Shown: piece by piece, positions 10,196 to 21,020 of the stretch
How the letters are laid out: each line of letters starts with the position of its first letter
How positions within the stretch are numbered: the stretch's first letter is position 1
Assembly: GCA_016906335.1 (NCBI GenBank)
Contig: JADEYG010000015.1
Span: 1-64,000 of the forward strand
From: Novakomyces olei
Taxonomy: Eukaryota > Ascomycota > Novakomycetes > Novakomycetales > Novakomycetaceae
Direction of reading: 5' to 3'
Length of the DNA stretch: 64,000 nucleotides
Position numbers and translations under genes: made by a program
The notes under the pieces: generated by a model
The model's database searches: none
What the model was told of the DNA's origin: nothing
Seen by the model: the letters and a program-made list of their open reading frames with translations, nothing else

Positions 10196-10408
10196 ACTCG
10201 CCGACTCACTGACCGGCTAAGACAACTCAACCATGAGTGTCAGTTGTTTGACTTTTAGCTTTACAGAATACTCACTCAAAAATACATAGTTACATATATA
10301 TAGCTCAAGCGAACCCTCACACCCTCGGGGGATTCAGCTGAAGCAATCTAGAGTATCTAATTCATTTAATCTACCATAAGAGCAAATTCCAACCTTCTAT
10401 ATTCAACA
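8243..10408 (+). mobile_element. Ty1/copia retrotransposon fossil (RT-RNase H part plus 3' LTR)
   Basis: Copia-type reverse transcriptase with RWVFKLK, LYGLKQAPR and YVDDL, followed by RNase H (GDSDFAGD, near the end of the frame). A purine tract AAGGGGAG lies just before the 3' LTR at 10131-10408. Only the 3' portion of the element is present: no gag, protease or integrase part and no 5' LTR were found, so it is a broken fossil. The reading frame over RT and RNase H is still long, which argues against great age, but without paired LTRs the age cannot be estimated. A diverged relative of its LTR lies at about 22790-22975. Confidence 0.9.
10131..10408 (+). repeat. 3' LTR of the copia fossil
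   Basis: 278 bp starting TGTTGAAATATGAATC and ending TTCTATATTCAACA, so the ends form an inverted TGTTGAA/TTCAACA. An (AAT)11 microsatellite lies at 10159-10193. A TACATATATATAGC segment in the middle may be the TATA region. Confidence 0.85.
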
Positions 10409-10862
10409 TATTATATTATCAGATAACTATAATATGTGTAGCACATCTTGTATAATAAATATATTATATAAATACAACAACCCTACCCTTGCCGCCATTC
10501 TCTGCCCTGACATTATGCTGTAATCCTGTTTCGATCTGACGCTCTTTTTATAGCCTCCAGCCTCCACTGTGAATTACCTTAACATACCCGCGCTTTTTCC
10601 CATACATTAACGGCGCATTATGCAGTAAAATCCGTCCCTGAAAACCCTCCCTACAAATTTCTACTGCATTTCTTATTTACATTACGCCGTAATTCGCGCG
10701 TATGTTAAGGTAATTAGCATGACCCCCCCCTCATACATTAATTTATTTTTTGGACCGCATTACGCCGCAAAATCAAACCGAAAACCCTGTCCAATTTTCA
10801 ATGCTATAATAATCACATAACAAATTATTGATTTTGCGGCGTAATGCGCGCTGGAATATGTA
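10409..10862. repeat. Subtelomeric foldback unit C
   Basis: Begins TATTATATTATCAGATAACT and contains CAACAACCCTACCCTTGCCG as in unit A. Stem 1 pairs 10572-10592 with 10695-10715 (20 of 21). Stem 2 pairs 10756-10774 with 10830-10848 (19 of 19). The joining segment is ATGACCCCCCCCTCATACAT. The cores are GAAAACCCTC and GAAAACCCTG. The end is GGAATATGTATA. The copia LTR ends exactly where this unit begins. Confidence 0.8.
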
Positions 10863-11003
10863 TAAGTAATATCAACCGTTCGAACTTCAACATAACTTCA
10901 ATTAATTCAACAAAGATTATTATATAGACCGTTCGAACAATATATCCAACATCAATAATTTTAACACAAAAGCTTAGTTTTATAAATATTTTTTTATTTT
11001 AGA

Positions 11004-12182
11004 ATGTTAGGGTTTATACAGATCAAAAGACGTACGCGTAGTGCGGTCATGTTAAATCGCCGTAAACGAAAGCCAGACGTGGCTAATGTTGACCGTGCTG
11101 GTGAAGCAAAATTGAAAATGATTGATAATGAGGAAATCGATGAAATGCGTTTGAATTCCTCGTCCGCAGTTAATGATAAGTTTCACGTCAGCGCCTTCAG
11201 GACTGCGTTTGAGGCATGGATCCCGCTTGAAACGCCGGTGACCGTTGCATCCAGTTCTGGAGTTAAGATATGCAATATACCATCTGCGTTTATTCAGCGC
11301 AGTCATTATGCAAATTGCGCTTATCTTGAGTTTGTCGTCGCATCTATCATACAAAACAAAGGTGTTCTCGAGTTCAATGGAACCCGTTGCCTACCGAATG
11401 ATCCCATTCAGGTGGGGAAATATGTTTATATAGTTGATGGTAAGTCGCAGATGAGAGGATGTTTAGACTGACTGTTTAGAAGATGCAGAAGAACTGAGAC
11501 CGCAAGAGGGACCCGAATCAAAAAGCAAAGCAAGGCCTTTTCGAAATTTACATCTTGATGAGCTTACGTCGACGTACAGCAAGTCTTCACGGAGCTCATA
11601 CGGACAGGTAGGGGAGGAAGAAATTTTCTTTGGTACTCACATGAACCTAGAATCGGTTCAGGGAGCGTTTGATGATGAGAGATGGCGGCTGTCTAGTGTT
11701 TGGTGAGTTTGGAGAAGACAGATGTGAGGCCTGCCATATTATTCCCAAATCGCGCGGAAATTATGTATGTTTGACCGGAACCTAAGTTGTTTAGAGTTGT
11801 TGCTTACCTGTCTCAGCTTTTGCACGGAATCCTTGATGCTAGCATAGCTGACGCTTTCGATATCGATTCTGTGCAGAACGGACTGTTTCTTTCCTATGAA
11901 CTGCACAAATACTTCGACAAGTATATGTTTGGTATTTATTGTCCGGTAAGACAGTATACTGGAGATTAGAGTACTTAAAATTACCAGGAAACAGAGGTTT
12001 TCGAAATTCATTGTTTTGTGCCGAAGGACAATTTGTTGGACTATCACGGAAAGCAGCTTCTACTAAATCCGAGGTTTAAAAAATACTGGCCCCGTAAAGA
12101 GTTTCTTGACTGGCATTACCGTCAATGCGTGATGGCCAGACTTCGAAGACATTCTTCATTCATGAGCGCAGAACAGGCATGA
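11004..12182 (+). CDS. HNH-nuclease domain protein, five exons (member 1)
   Basis: No long single frame exists, but five exons give a continuous 333-residue protein: 11004-11439, 11480-11607, 11651-11764, 11817-11945, 11988-12182. Introns are 40-52 nt with GT...AG ends (GTAAGT..TTTAG, GTAGGG..CCTAG, GTATGT..CTCAG, GTAAGA..CCAG), and every junction keeps the frame. The protein has a family-specific N-terminal module (ASSSGVKICNIPSAFIQRSH) followed by an HNH domain (RDGGCLVFG...CEACHIIPKSRGN, then QNGLFLSYELHKYFDKYMFG). It ends with DWHYRQCVMARLR. The exon layout matches the copy at 21489-22658, which supports the model. HNH domains cut DNA using a metal ion. The target and role of this subtelomeric family are unknown. 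Confidence 0.75.
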
Positions 12183-13009
12183 TTTCATGAGCCGAGACGC
12201 GTAACAATTTATCCGTCTGTAAACCATGGACAATGTATATCGATTATTTTGAGAAATTAAGAGCCAAAATTTTGATTATCGAGGTGATCCGATCCAGCAA
12301 TATAAAAATGATAGCTGTCATCTTTTTATTGGCCTGGCTACGGACATATATTGTCAACATATGAAGTTTTGACACATCTGGAGCGATATGGTCAGAACGA
12401 ATGCCTATTTCACTAGTCAATTCTACTAATTGCTCTTGAATCAGTCCAATGTCCATAGGACATATGGGCCTAGCAGCTGGTTCGAAAGTTCAGCCAGTGG
12501 GCCGTCGCCAAGATCAGAATATGAAGGTCAACCAATGAATCGTACGTGAGTTTGATTCTTTCTGCCCAACCAATCACGCTTAAATCGGCGATCTTGTCAA
12601 ATATATTTCACCCTTTAGCAATACGACATCAAAATATATTGCTGTAATAATTTGCATCAACCGTTGTCTCCAAGATTTTAGAAGCATGGCTGGCCTTAGT
12701 CGTCATAAATGGCTCTTCTTTCGGATCTGTGCATGCACACAATAGTCCGCAACTAAAATTGTTTTGGAATAGCTAGGCTTTGCATGGAAAGTCTCCAAGA
12801 AAGCGAGGTCAATACCGCATGGAGAGGCAAGTTCAGTAGTTTCATACCGCGAGATGCATTTGAACGTCTCAGGAAAGTGCGGTGATCCTTTAAGGTAAAT
12901 TTAGTACCATAAAGTTGTGGCGGCACATCTTGTCTGTCCGGCTCGTGATTTTTTAGTGTCTTTCGGGATACCTCTGGTCTCTTGAGAATTTCAATATCAA
13001 TTTACGTCC
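12183..13009. other. Gene-free stretch
   Basis: Stops are frequent in all frames and no recognisable domain or repeat is seen. It is probably decayed accessory DNA. Confidence 0.4.
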
Positions 13010-13010
13010 A

Positions 13011-13570
13011 TTAGCGCAGTTTGATATATGTCTTCAATCCAGGATTGGCCTCTTTCCTGGTCGTATATTTAAGTTCGAGACACTGACGCCTCAATATTTG
13101 AACAATGATAACTATTCTTGCGATAGAAAAAATTTTATTCGCAAATCCCCACATACGGGAGAGACGGCGGTGGCAATATCTAACCCTGTAAACATTTATT
13201 TCACAGCAGTGAACTTTCTGGTACGATGCGCCGAAAATATGCACTACACATTTTGTCACTTCTGAAGGAGGTATTTGTCAAACTTGATCTGCAGAGCCCG
13301 GTCAAATGTCAGGCCATTTGATGGTGTAAACAAATCAACAAAGCTATGAGCAATTGCACGCGAAAACCTTAACCAAGACCGTAGTGTACAATAGTATATG
13401 CCATTAACGTGTTTCTCGTTACGTTCTTTGAAGGGATACATCCATGGTCACGAAAGAAATGGTTCTATGCGAAATTCTAAATATCTCTGCAATGGCATTA
13501 CCAAATTGCTCACGGGACAAAAAGATGCAGTCTCGTTAAGTTTTCTGCTTTTTGATCTCTCCTTCGGACC
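13011..13570 (-). pseudogene. Decayed HNH-family member
   Basis: Frames on this strand contain FTPSNGLTFDRALQIKFDKY, closely matching YSPRNGLTLNKSLHAMFDRY of the whole gene at 61.7 kb. Downstream, CVVHIFGASY resembles its YYVHSF segment. Upstream, CPVSNLV and YLEFRIEPF lie where CLVS and LEACHIVPY are expected, so the Cys and His of the HNH core appear lost. Several interruptions are present. The match is real in the second half of the domain and weak further upstream. Confidence 0.45.
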
Positions 13571-13659
13571 GAGCGCAATGCTCAAAGCCTTCGTACAATG
13601 TGTTGAGCGTGTAGTCTTATTTGACCAGTGATCACTCGGTCCGTAAAACGGAGCCACCG

Positions 13660-15400
13660 GTCAAGTCGATACCACCAAAATCGCCATTGCTACGGCTTAT
13701 CAGCTCTAGGCTACTTGACAATTAAAGCGTGAGCCACGATATACAAGTTACGATTATCGGCTCTTCCCTGTTGCGCAAAATAAACGGAGGCTTTTCATTT
13801 GGAATCTAGATTTGCTAGACCTCACCGGCCATTAACGGTATGGCTTGTATCTGATCCTGTCGTTTGCTTGCTTTGCTTGTAAGCCATCGTCCAGATCCAA
13901 TGATAGATCCAGGCCAAGAACTATTTTTGCCCCCATAAAGGTATTAAGGGCTGGGTTTGGTTGAGAAAATCAAAAAGCCGTGCACGATAGCGTCACACAT
14001 GCATCTCTCCCATATCATGGATTCGAGGAGTCCACAAAGACATAACTGTTCTACCTAGCGCCATGTGCTAGGCAAAAGAGAGTTGCTGATGAGCAGTACA
14101 GAACACGCTAGTATTTGTTCTGCAGCAGATACTCTAGAGCATATACCAGTCGGTATCAGAATAAAAAACGACAGCACGGAACTTTCCAAAGAACGGAGCT
14201 TCCTTGAAGACTTGGCAGACATACCAGGCGTTCCGAAAGTCATTTTGTACTTCGTGGAAGATCGCTATCAATATCTCGCACAAGAAAGGATTGGAACGCG
14301 CATCAGCAAGAACTGCATGGAAATTTGATTTAGTCAATCTGATTTCGCATTTCTTTTAATGGTCTAGCTCTTCAGCTTCTAAATAGGTATTCTGGTTGCA
14401 CTGCGGGCCGATTGCCACGGGACAAAAGCATCCGAATATTTGGCGAGACCATTCGAAGATCAATTGCCAATCATTAACAGGTAATGTTATTGATGATGAA
14501 TTGTTTCGTGGCTGCAAAAATCCACTGCAAACTTGCAGTTGAGCTCATATAGAGTCGTCCTCAGCCAAAGGCAGTAAGAACAGCCAATGTGCATTCCCAA
14601 GCGCCCGAGTAACTTCTCCAAAGGCAATTGACGGCGTGGGAATACGACAGCCTTTAAAACTCCACATACATTCTGTTGGTGCTCGCTTAATCCGGCACAA
14701 CTTTTTTAAAGCTGGAGCTTTTATCGAAAATAGCCACGAAAGAGAGACGACGTCAAGAGCTCGACAACAACTGGTCTTTTGAGCAGTAATGTGCCAGTTA
14801 TCTTGATTCAAACGCTCCTCTGCTGGCGACGGCGACATACATACGGTCATACGGCCGGCACGGCAATCAAATGACTCGCCACAGCAAATTCGGAACTCAA
14901 AAAATGAGATGTCTAAGAAACTTGCACGTCATGGGCATTGCACGTCATGGGCAGCGGCGCACCGCAATTTGGTCGAGCGCTACTATCAGATACAAAGGAG
15001 TCAATTATCATGGACATGGCTGAATTAATCTTGAGACAAACTTTATTTTTCTCCCAGCTTTCGGTGTACCGCGATTTCCCCTGAATCAATGGCTCAATTG
15101 AGGTCTTAAATTGTTGCGAATTTTGTGTCTATGATGCTGCTCTTAAGAATACATCCAGTATGTAGAGAATATAGAATGCAAAGTTTAAAGAGTAGCTCGT
15201 TAGAATTCAGAAGAATCTGGTTTGTGTACAGTTTTTCCTGGAATCTGCATGTCCTCCAAAGCTACCAGCCGACAGCATTAACTCATAGTACGGCACAATT
15301 TGTTGTCATTGTCTCGATATGGCTAACAAAGTTCATATTGAAGACGGGGCTCTGAGCATTATAATTCTCCTACAGAGCACTGGCTGCGCTTTTTGGATAT
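13660..15400. other. Gene-free stretch
   Basis: Only short frames (up to about 100 codons) without family resemblance on either strand. A decayed gene cannot be excluded. Confidence 0.4.
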
Positions 15401-15410
15401 CAAATGCTCA

Positions 15411-16227
15411 TCATACCATGGATACTGCAAAACCTCTAAATCTCGTCAATACACATTGTGTGTAATGCCAGCGTAGAAGAGGAGGGTAAGGCTTATCACG
15501 GTCGCGAACTAAATCTATGAACATGATCTCCTTTCCGTGATATTCAGATACATCATCTAGAAATGAATGAACATAATATCGTCCATTCTCAACCCAGATA
15601 CCAAAGACATATCGATCGAAAGCTTTATGCAATGAAGAACTGAGGGTCAGCCCGTTTCTCAACGCTGTACAAACCAACACGACCCTGAGTAAGCTCAAAT
15701 AAAAAGTTTTGGCCAAGGCTGTAGGGAATGATATGGCACGCTTCATTATAGTTTATATTTCTTTGGCCGCTGACCATACAGCGACCAAAATCGCGTATGA
15801 AGCATTCGAGACGAAATTGTGTTTGTCTTTGCGAGCTCCTCGAAGAACTACTTACGGTCGACAAACTATCAGTAACTGGGAGCGTTCGCATTCGCGATTT
15901 GCTCTGAGGTCCTGGTCAAAAGTTAATCTCGTAAGATGCAGGCTCGGCTAATATATACGTGGTCGGTAAAATTTCCGCATCTGACTCGCATGATCCTTCA
16001 TCGCAACATAACTTGATCGTCTCAGGTGCGTTCGTAATGGACGCAACGATAACTTCATAGAGATACTGAACCTTTTTCACACTGGCAAGTTTGGCACTAG
16101 CACAGAACTCAAAAGGCAGCTGAATAATCAGCTTGTTGTCGGAATTAACAATTTTGATGGTAAGGATGCTAGCCCAACTCTCCACAGAGGTTTTGTAAGT
16201 AGTCTCGTACAGCGGTTCACAAGACAT
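15411..16227 (-). pseudogene. Broken HNH-family gene (intronless subgroup)
   Basis: Collinear with the whole gene at 61671-62495 over its full length: an N-terminal module (SVKKVQYLYEVIVASI versus SVQKVAYLHYIVHAAL), then SSSSRSSQRQTQFRLECFIR, the HNH core (CMVSGQ...EACHIIPYSLGQ), NGLTLSSSLHKAFDRYVFG, YYVHSF and WHYTQCVLTRFRG. About two interruptions separate the segments, neither explained by an intron. HNH core residues themselves are kept. It faces the telomere, opposite to member 1. Confidence 0.75.
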
Positions 16228-16469
16228 TGTAGATTTAGTGCTCCAGCAGTCAATCAAGACCCCCAGTTAAGCTGACAGCGGTCGAACTGACATGGGCAAG
16301 GGATCAATTATTCAATTGTATAGGCTGGAGGCGTTATTGAAAATCATTACCAGGTTTTTCTCTACTGGAAATATAACCTGCTTCGTTTCTGACGATTTGA
16401 AGACGGAATGAGTGACGAGGTGATGTCGCAGGAAGTGTTTAGCAATCTTTCAAATTGAAAGACACGGCT
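16228..16469. other. Short spacer
   Basis: No gene or repeat recognised. Confidence 0.35.
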
Positions 16470-16700
16470 ATCTATTATTGCTAGCGACATTTTGATGTAT
16501 GTCAAGACTGAGAAAACCCTTATCACTGATATTTTGGCAAAATGTCAGAGCGCGCTAGTAGATTACCCATATATTAAACAGCAAAAAAAATCACTTTCGC
16601 AGCAATATCAATGAAGGAGACATTCTATTGGATAAAACGGCAGGGCTAGCTGACATTTCGCAGCAATATTGATAGGTTGAGGATGTTTTATGAATACATA
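16470..16700 (-). repeat. Inverted, diverged copy of the GACATTTCG foldback unit
   Basis: The reverse complement matches about 2170-2345: TTTAATATATGG, CACTAGCGC-like, AATATCAGTGATA and GGGTTTTCTC appear in order. The palindrome at 16528-16546 (GATATTTTGGCAAAATGTC) differs from its relative at 2219-2237 at two symmetric positions, so pairing is kept. A GGAATATGTATA boundary motif lies nearby at 16849. Confidence 0.65.
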
Positions 16701-16895
16701 TAGATTTCATTCATTGCCTTTAGGGCGAGGGTATATATTTATAAAGATCATATTGCAAAGTGCATTTGCATATTTTATATTTATTTGATAATAATATACT
16801 ATAGATATAGCCTACCTGAATAAATATCCGTCTTGACTTAAGTCCAGGAATATGTATAGAATAAATGTAGTCGCCGGCCGCATACACGACCGTTG

Positions 16896-18500
16896 ATGGA
16901 GCATGATGCTTACTATGAATTTGGGCCTATTTTGGACGTGACAGAATACAATACAGTATTGAGCGTCTTTGGTATTTGGCTGAGATTGAAGATTTTACTT
17001 ATTCTGTTTTTAGGTCTATCTGTTGTAGTCTTTGGACTGGCTTCAAAATTCGTGAAGCATCGTCTTTTTATCAATGAGCCCCGTAAGCCAAATCTTTAGA
17101 AAAACCCGTAATAATTTGTGCAGTCATTTATTTCCTTGTTGGGATCGCGCTTGGTCCGGAAGGCGCCAATTTCATTCGGCCATCATCGTGGGGCCCTGTT
17201 GACCAGATTACTCATGTAATATAAACGACTTTTTGGTTTAATATCGGTGATCTCTCTGACATTGAAGGGATTGGCCCGTCTGGTTCTCGGCATTCAGCTT
17301 TTCATCATTGGGATTGATCTACCGGCACAATTTATTTACCGGCAGTGGAAAAGTCTTGCAGTCCTTTTGCTTCGTATGTTTTATTTAATATTCAAATGCT
17401 CACATTTTAGCGTGTATGACGTTGACTTGGATAATTGCGTCAATAATTATCTATCTCTGTTTTAATATACAAAAGTTCGTAAGTTTTGTTTCATTATTGA
17501 AAACGCTATTTACCTTCTTTCTGACTCTACATAGTTACATGCTATGATCATTGGAGCTTGTGTCACCCCAACTGATCCTGTCTTATCAAACTCAATTGTG
17601 ACAGGCGAATTTGCGGAAAAAAATGTCCCCTTAATTTTGCGTCATATTGTTGTTACAGAGGCAGGAGCCAATGATGGTAGGCACTGTACAAGCAGACTGG
17701 AAAGCTTACAGTTAGGTTTTGCTTACCCGTTCCTATTTCTTGCTATATACTTGGCAGATTATAGAGATGGACATTCTACCGGACTTTGGTTTGTCAATAC
17801 AGTCATCTACGAGGTTGTATTCTCCGTTGTTTATGGTTTTTGCGTTGGATATCTGTTCAAGCAATTTCTGTATTTTGCAGCACGACGTGATTTGGTGGAC
17901 AGAGAATCATTTGTAATTTTCGCAGTTGCAACTTCACTTTCTATCTTGGGAACAGCGGGCATGATAGGAACAGATGATTTATTAGCTTGCTTCATTGGTG
18001 GAAATGTGTTTGCGTGGGACAATTTTTATCATTCAATGACTGATAAAGAGTCTCTACATCCTATCATTGATATGATGTTGAATATCACTGTGTTTTGTTA
18101 TTTTGGAGCGGTTGTACAATGGAAAATGTTTAACTTTGTTAGTTTGGGTCTGGACTTTTGGCGATTTATAGTGTTTGGAATTACGTTACTACTTTTCAAG
18201 CGTCTTCCGGCGACTATATTGTTGTGGAAAGCTATTCCGGCGGTTACTTCTTTTAAAGAGACCCTGTTTCTAGGGTATTTTGGGCCCATTGGCATTGGTG
18301 CGTTATTCTACGTGATGCCAACGTTAGACGCTATTCGAGCGCAAATCGGTGACCCGTCTAAGCATCGACTATACGAAATCACAACGCCTATAGTTCATTT
18401 TGCAATTATTTCGTCTATATTGGTTCACGGGCTAACATTACCTTCGATGAAATTTGTCAAAATCCTGCACAAATATATGAAGTCTAACTCTGAGAGCTGA
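16896..18500 (+). CDS. NHA1: Plasma-membrane Na+/H+ antiporter, six exons
   Basis: Cation-proton antiporter of the fungal Nha1/Sod2 family, which exports Na+ (and often K+) in exchange for protons. Exons 16896-17082, 17124-17215, 17268-17373, 17411-17478, 17535-17676 and 17716-18500 join in frame to 459 residues, close to fission-yeast Sod2. The introns are 41, 52, 37, 56 and 39 nt. The last has no stop and is a multiple of three, but its removal restores the family motif EAGANDG-FAYPFLFLAIYL. Also seen: IALGPEGANF, the SACITATDP-like IGACVTPTDPVLSNS, and GMIGTDDLLACFIGGN with the ion-binding DD pair. About 11-12 membrane segments. The long hydrophilic tail of budding-yeast Nha1 is absent. 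It looks whole although its surroundings are decayed. Confidence 0.88.
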
Positions 18501-18720
18501 GCGATGTGCTCTCAGTTGAGAATTGACGCGTGATGAAAGGTTCGGTCTCACCTTCTTGCACAACTAATCCTAACCCTGAATATAGAATTTAGAGGAGTTT
18601 TCAGTGAGTAATGTAGAAACAGAATTATCCATGTAAAGGGCAATTTATTTCAAAGAAATTTTATTAGATATAAGTTTTATAGAGTCATTTTCTCAACAAA
18701 ATTATTATATAGATATTTGT
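18501..18720 (+). repeat. Dispersed repeat, copy 1, with telomere-like scrap
   Basis: 18596-18705 resembles 46091-46180 (shared segments GTAATGTA, CAGAAT, TTCAAAGAAAT/TTTAAAGAAAT, GATATAAGTTTTATAGAGT, TTCTCAACAA). Both copies are preceded by a telomere-like scrap, here CCTAACCCTGAA at about 18569. The nature of the repeat is unknown. Confidence 0.55.
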
Positions 18721-19879
18721 CAGTAGTAAATAGAATAAGATCGAAGCCAATACAAAAGACTAGTTTTAAACCGAATAATGCAACTTTACGGAGAGAATGC
18801 GTTTTACATTGGCCCTGTACCTTGTTCTTGTCATTCATTCCTTATTTTTATCTTAGTGTAAACAAAAGACGTCTAGGCCTCCTTAGAAGGCAATGCAGTA
18901 ATCCTTTATTTGATCACCTTTTTCATCATTCTCTCTATTGCCAGCGAATGGTTTTCTCTTCTGCTAGCATATGAAATTAGATATGTCGACTTCATTATAA
19001 AAAATAATGTCATTACGCAGTTCGAAAAAGCCGAGATTAGGATTGTATGCCATCTAGATATTGAAGATTTTTGTGGCTGCAGATTCCAAAAATCAATTTT
19101 ATCAATGAATCCCGATGATCAATATATTCTATTCAAATTTCCTACTACAATTAAGAAGGTCTTGACGTTACCAGCACTTATATCAGTAACCAGCTATTTC
19201 ATCAATCGCAGTGTATATTCGCAATGTGATACTCATTCCTCCAAATATAATACTCTGCTGCATAATATTTTTTAGACGAATACAGAATGATAGCATTCTA
19301 AATTACTGCAGCACTCAAACCAACGGGTCATCTTTATCTAGCCTGACAGATTGTTCATAGCGGACTCTGACTGACTACAAGGTCCTTACCAGACTTTTAC
19401 TAACACTTTCAATTTAAAAGGCATGAACGACGCTCAGCGTCATGGCCCACTGACCCACTGCGCTCTTATCGAGACACCTTTGTCGCTGCGTGGGAGCGGT
19501 AGGAATTTCCTGATATAGTCACTGTCGTATTCTTAATTCAGTTTTGGTTTATATTAACTGTGTACTGGACATAGATCCAACAATATTTTCTTTTTCGTTT
19601 CGCTAATTGGAACAGATTATCGAAATGTGTCCGGAGCTGTTGTACTCGCTTTCGGTATCAAATAGCTAAGTCGGAACCGCTGTGAAATTCGAAAAAGCAT
19701 ATATATGAATAAATCTCAGATTGTGGACACAATGGCTATTGTCGCGATAGATAAGATAGCTCGGCTCGTGGCTACAACATATTTGCTGCGAGGTTTCTAA
19801 AGCGCGTCATTTTTCCTTCGAGTTGCCGCGTAGCAATCGCTACTGCGTCTTCGCCACGTCAAAAGTTCCTGCGATGAAA
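18721..19879. other. Gene-free stretch with a hydrophobic relic
   Basis: An interrupted frame near 18780-19000 encodes a hydrophobic stretch (LITFFIILSIASEWFSLLLA) suggesting a decayed membrane protein. The family is not recognised. Nothing else is seen. Confidence 0.35.
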
Positions 19880-21020
19880 GACGTGGAACTAATCTCAGTC
19901 TCATCATGAAATGGCGAAGCCATTGGCAAACCAACACGCGATACTCGGTTCGCGCTTTAATTTATGGAGCACTCTGGGGCTTGCTTTCTCATTCACTACC
20001 ACGCCATTGAGCACTTTATTGTATCTTACCTTTAGCTTATTGCAGGTGGTAGTTCTCTTTTCTTTTGTAGCTATGTAGTAGAGGCGATTTTGAACTTGCT
20101 CGTCTGGGCTAGCCTAAGCGAAGTTGCCGCTTTTCTTTTATACTATTCTGGTGAGCAAATCGTTCTTACGGCGTTTTCGCTAACCATCATTAGGTTAAGC
20201 TTGGTGGACCGCTCGGCTTGCATCAAAGTACGGCCTTTTCGGACTATTTACAATTTGCGAGCCTTCATTTACGGCTGAATCTTATCAGACGTATCTCCTT
20301 TACGTATGCCTGGCTCTATTTGCGGTGCCCATGAATACATTTGGGATCAGATTAATGCCATACATTTCGAAAGTAATGTTACTTTTAACGCCCGCTCATT
20401 GTTCACCTTCATTTTATTGGTACACTCGCATCCAAAAAGAAGAGCAACTGTAGTATTTGTCATGATTGTTAAAGAAACAGGCTGGGGCTTTATTGGTCTT
20501 GTTTTTTCCTGAGTCTACTTCCGACTGCAACAGCAATTATTGAATTCGATACAGCTGCTCACATGGCCGACGAAATATCTAATCAGCCGTGCCGTGCTCC
20601 ACAAGTCATGATGGGCACAGTTTTATTATGCGCACTGGGCAGTCTCGCTTATGGTGCTTGTGTATCTTCTGTAGATGAAACCAAAAAACCTGTACAACCC
20701 TGTTGGGCGGGCAGGTTATCTTACGGCTAATGGTAGACAGTTGTCACTCCCTCGCACTGGAAATAATTTAGGCATTGACATTTATCTATCTTTTTATGTT
20801 CTCATGCGCGTCTGTTATGACGTCCGGTAGCATAGTTTCTGGGGATTTGCAAGTCGTTGTCCCATTCAAAGCGGCTGGAAAAGGTTTACTCTACGCGTAT
20901 AAGATTCCTGTAGATGCCATTCTGAGCATTTTCGGTTTTTGTGTACTCTTGGGTTTTCTCGTCTTTGGATGGGCTAATGTGTTGACAAGCATCATTAAAA
21001 TGGAGCTTAAAATCTTGTAA
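19880..21020 (+). pseudogene. Decayed amino-acid/GABA permease (APC family)
   Basis: Fragments in changing frames line up with fungal GABA/amino-acid permeases: FNLWSTLGLAFSFTTTPLS (about 19960), LLVWASLSEVAA, ETGWGFIGLVFS, then EFDTAAHMADEISNQPCRAP and MMGTVLLCALGSLAYGACV near 20545-20660, which match the family's YDxAAHxxEE...RAMxGxV region. Several stops and frame changes are present. A C-terminal membrane segment ends near 21018. The gene is dead. Confidence 0.65.

Noticed and set aside
11765-11786. A 22-nt mini-intron in HNH member 1, with a 21-nt counterpart in member 2
   Set aside because: Both have GT...AG ends, but normal-sized introns (52 and 85 nt) from the same 5' site also keep frame and align the next exon better (LLHGILDA with LLRKLLPE).
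14055-14850. Overlapping frames on both strands between 14.0 and 14.9 kb
   Set aside because: All are short, with no shared motif or family resemblance on either strand, so they are left as gene-free.
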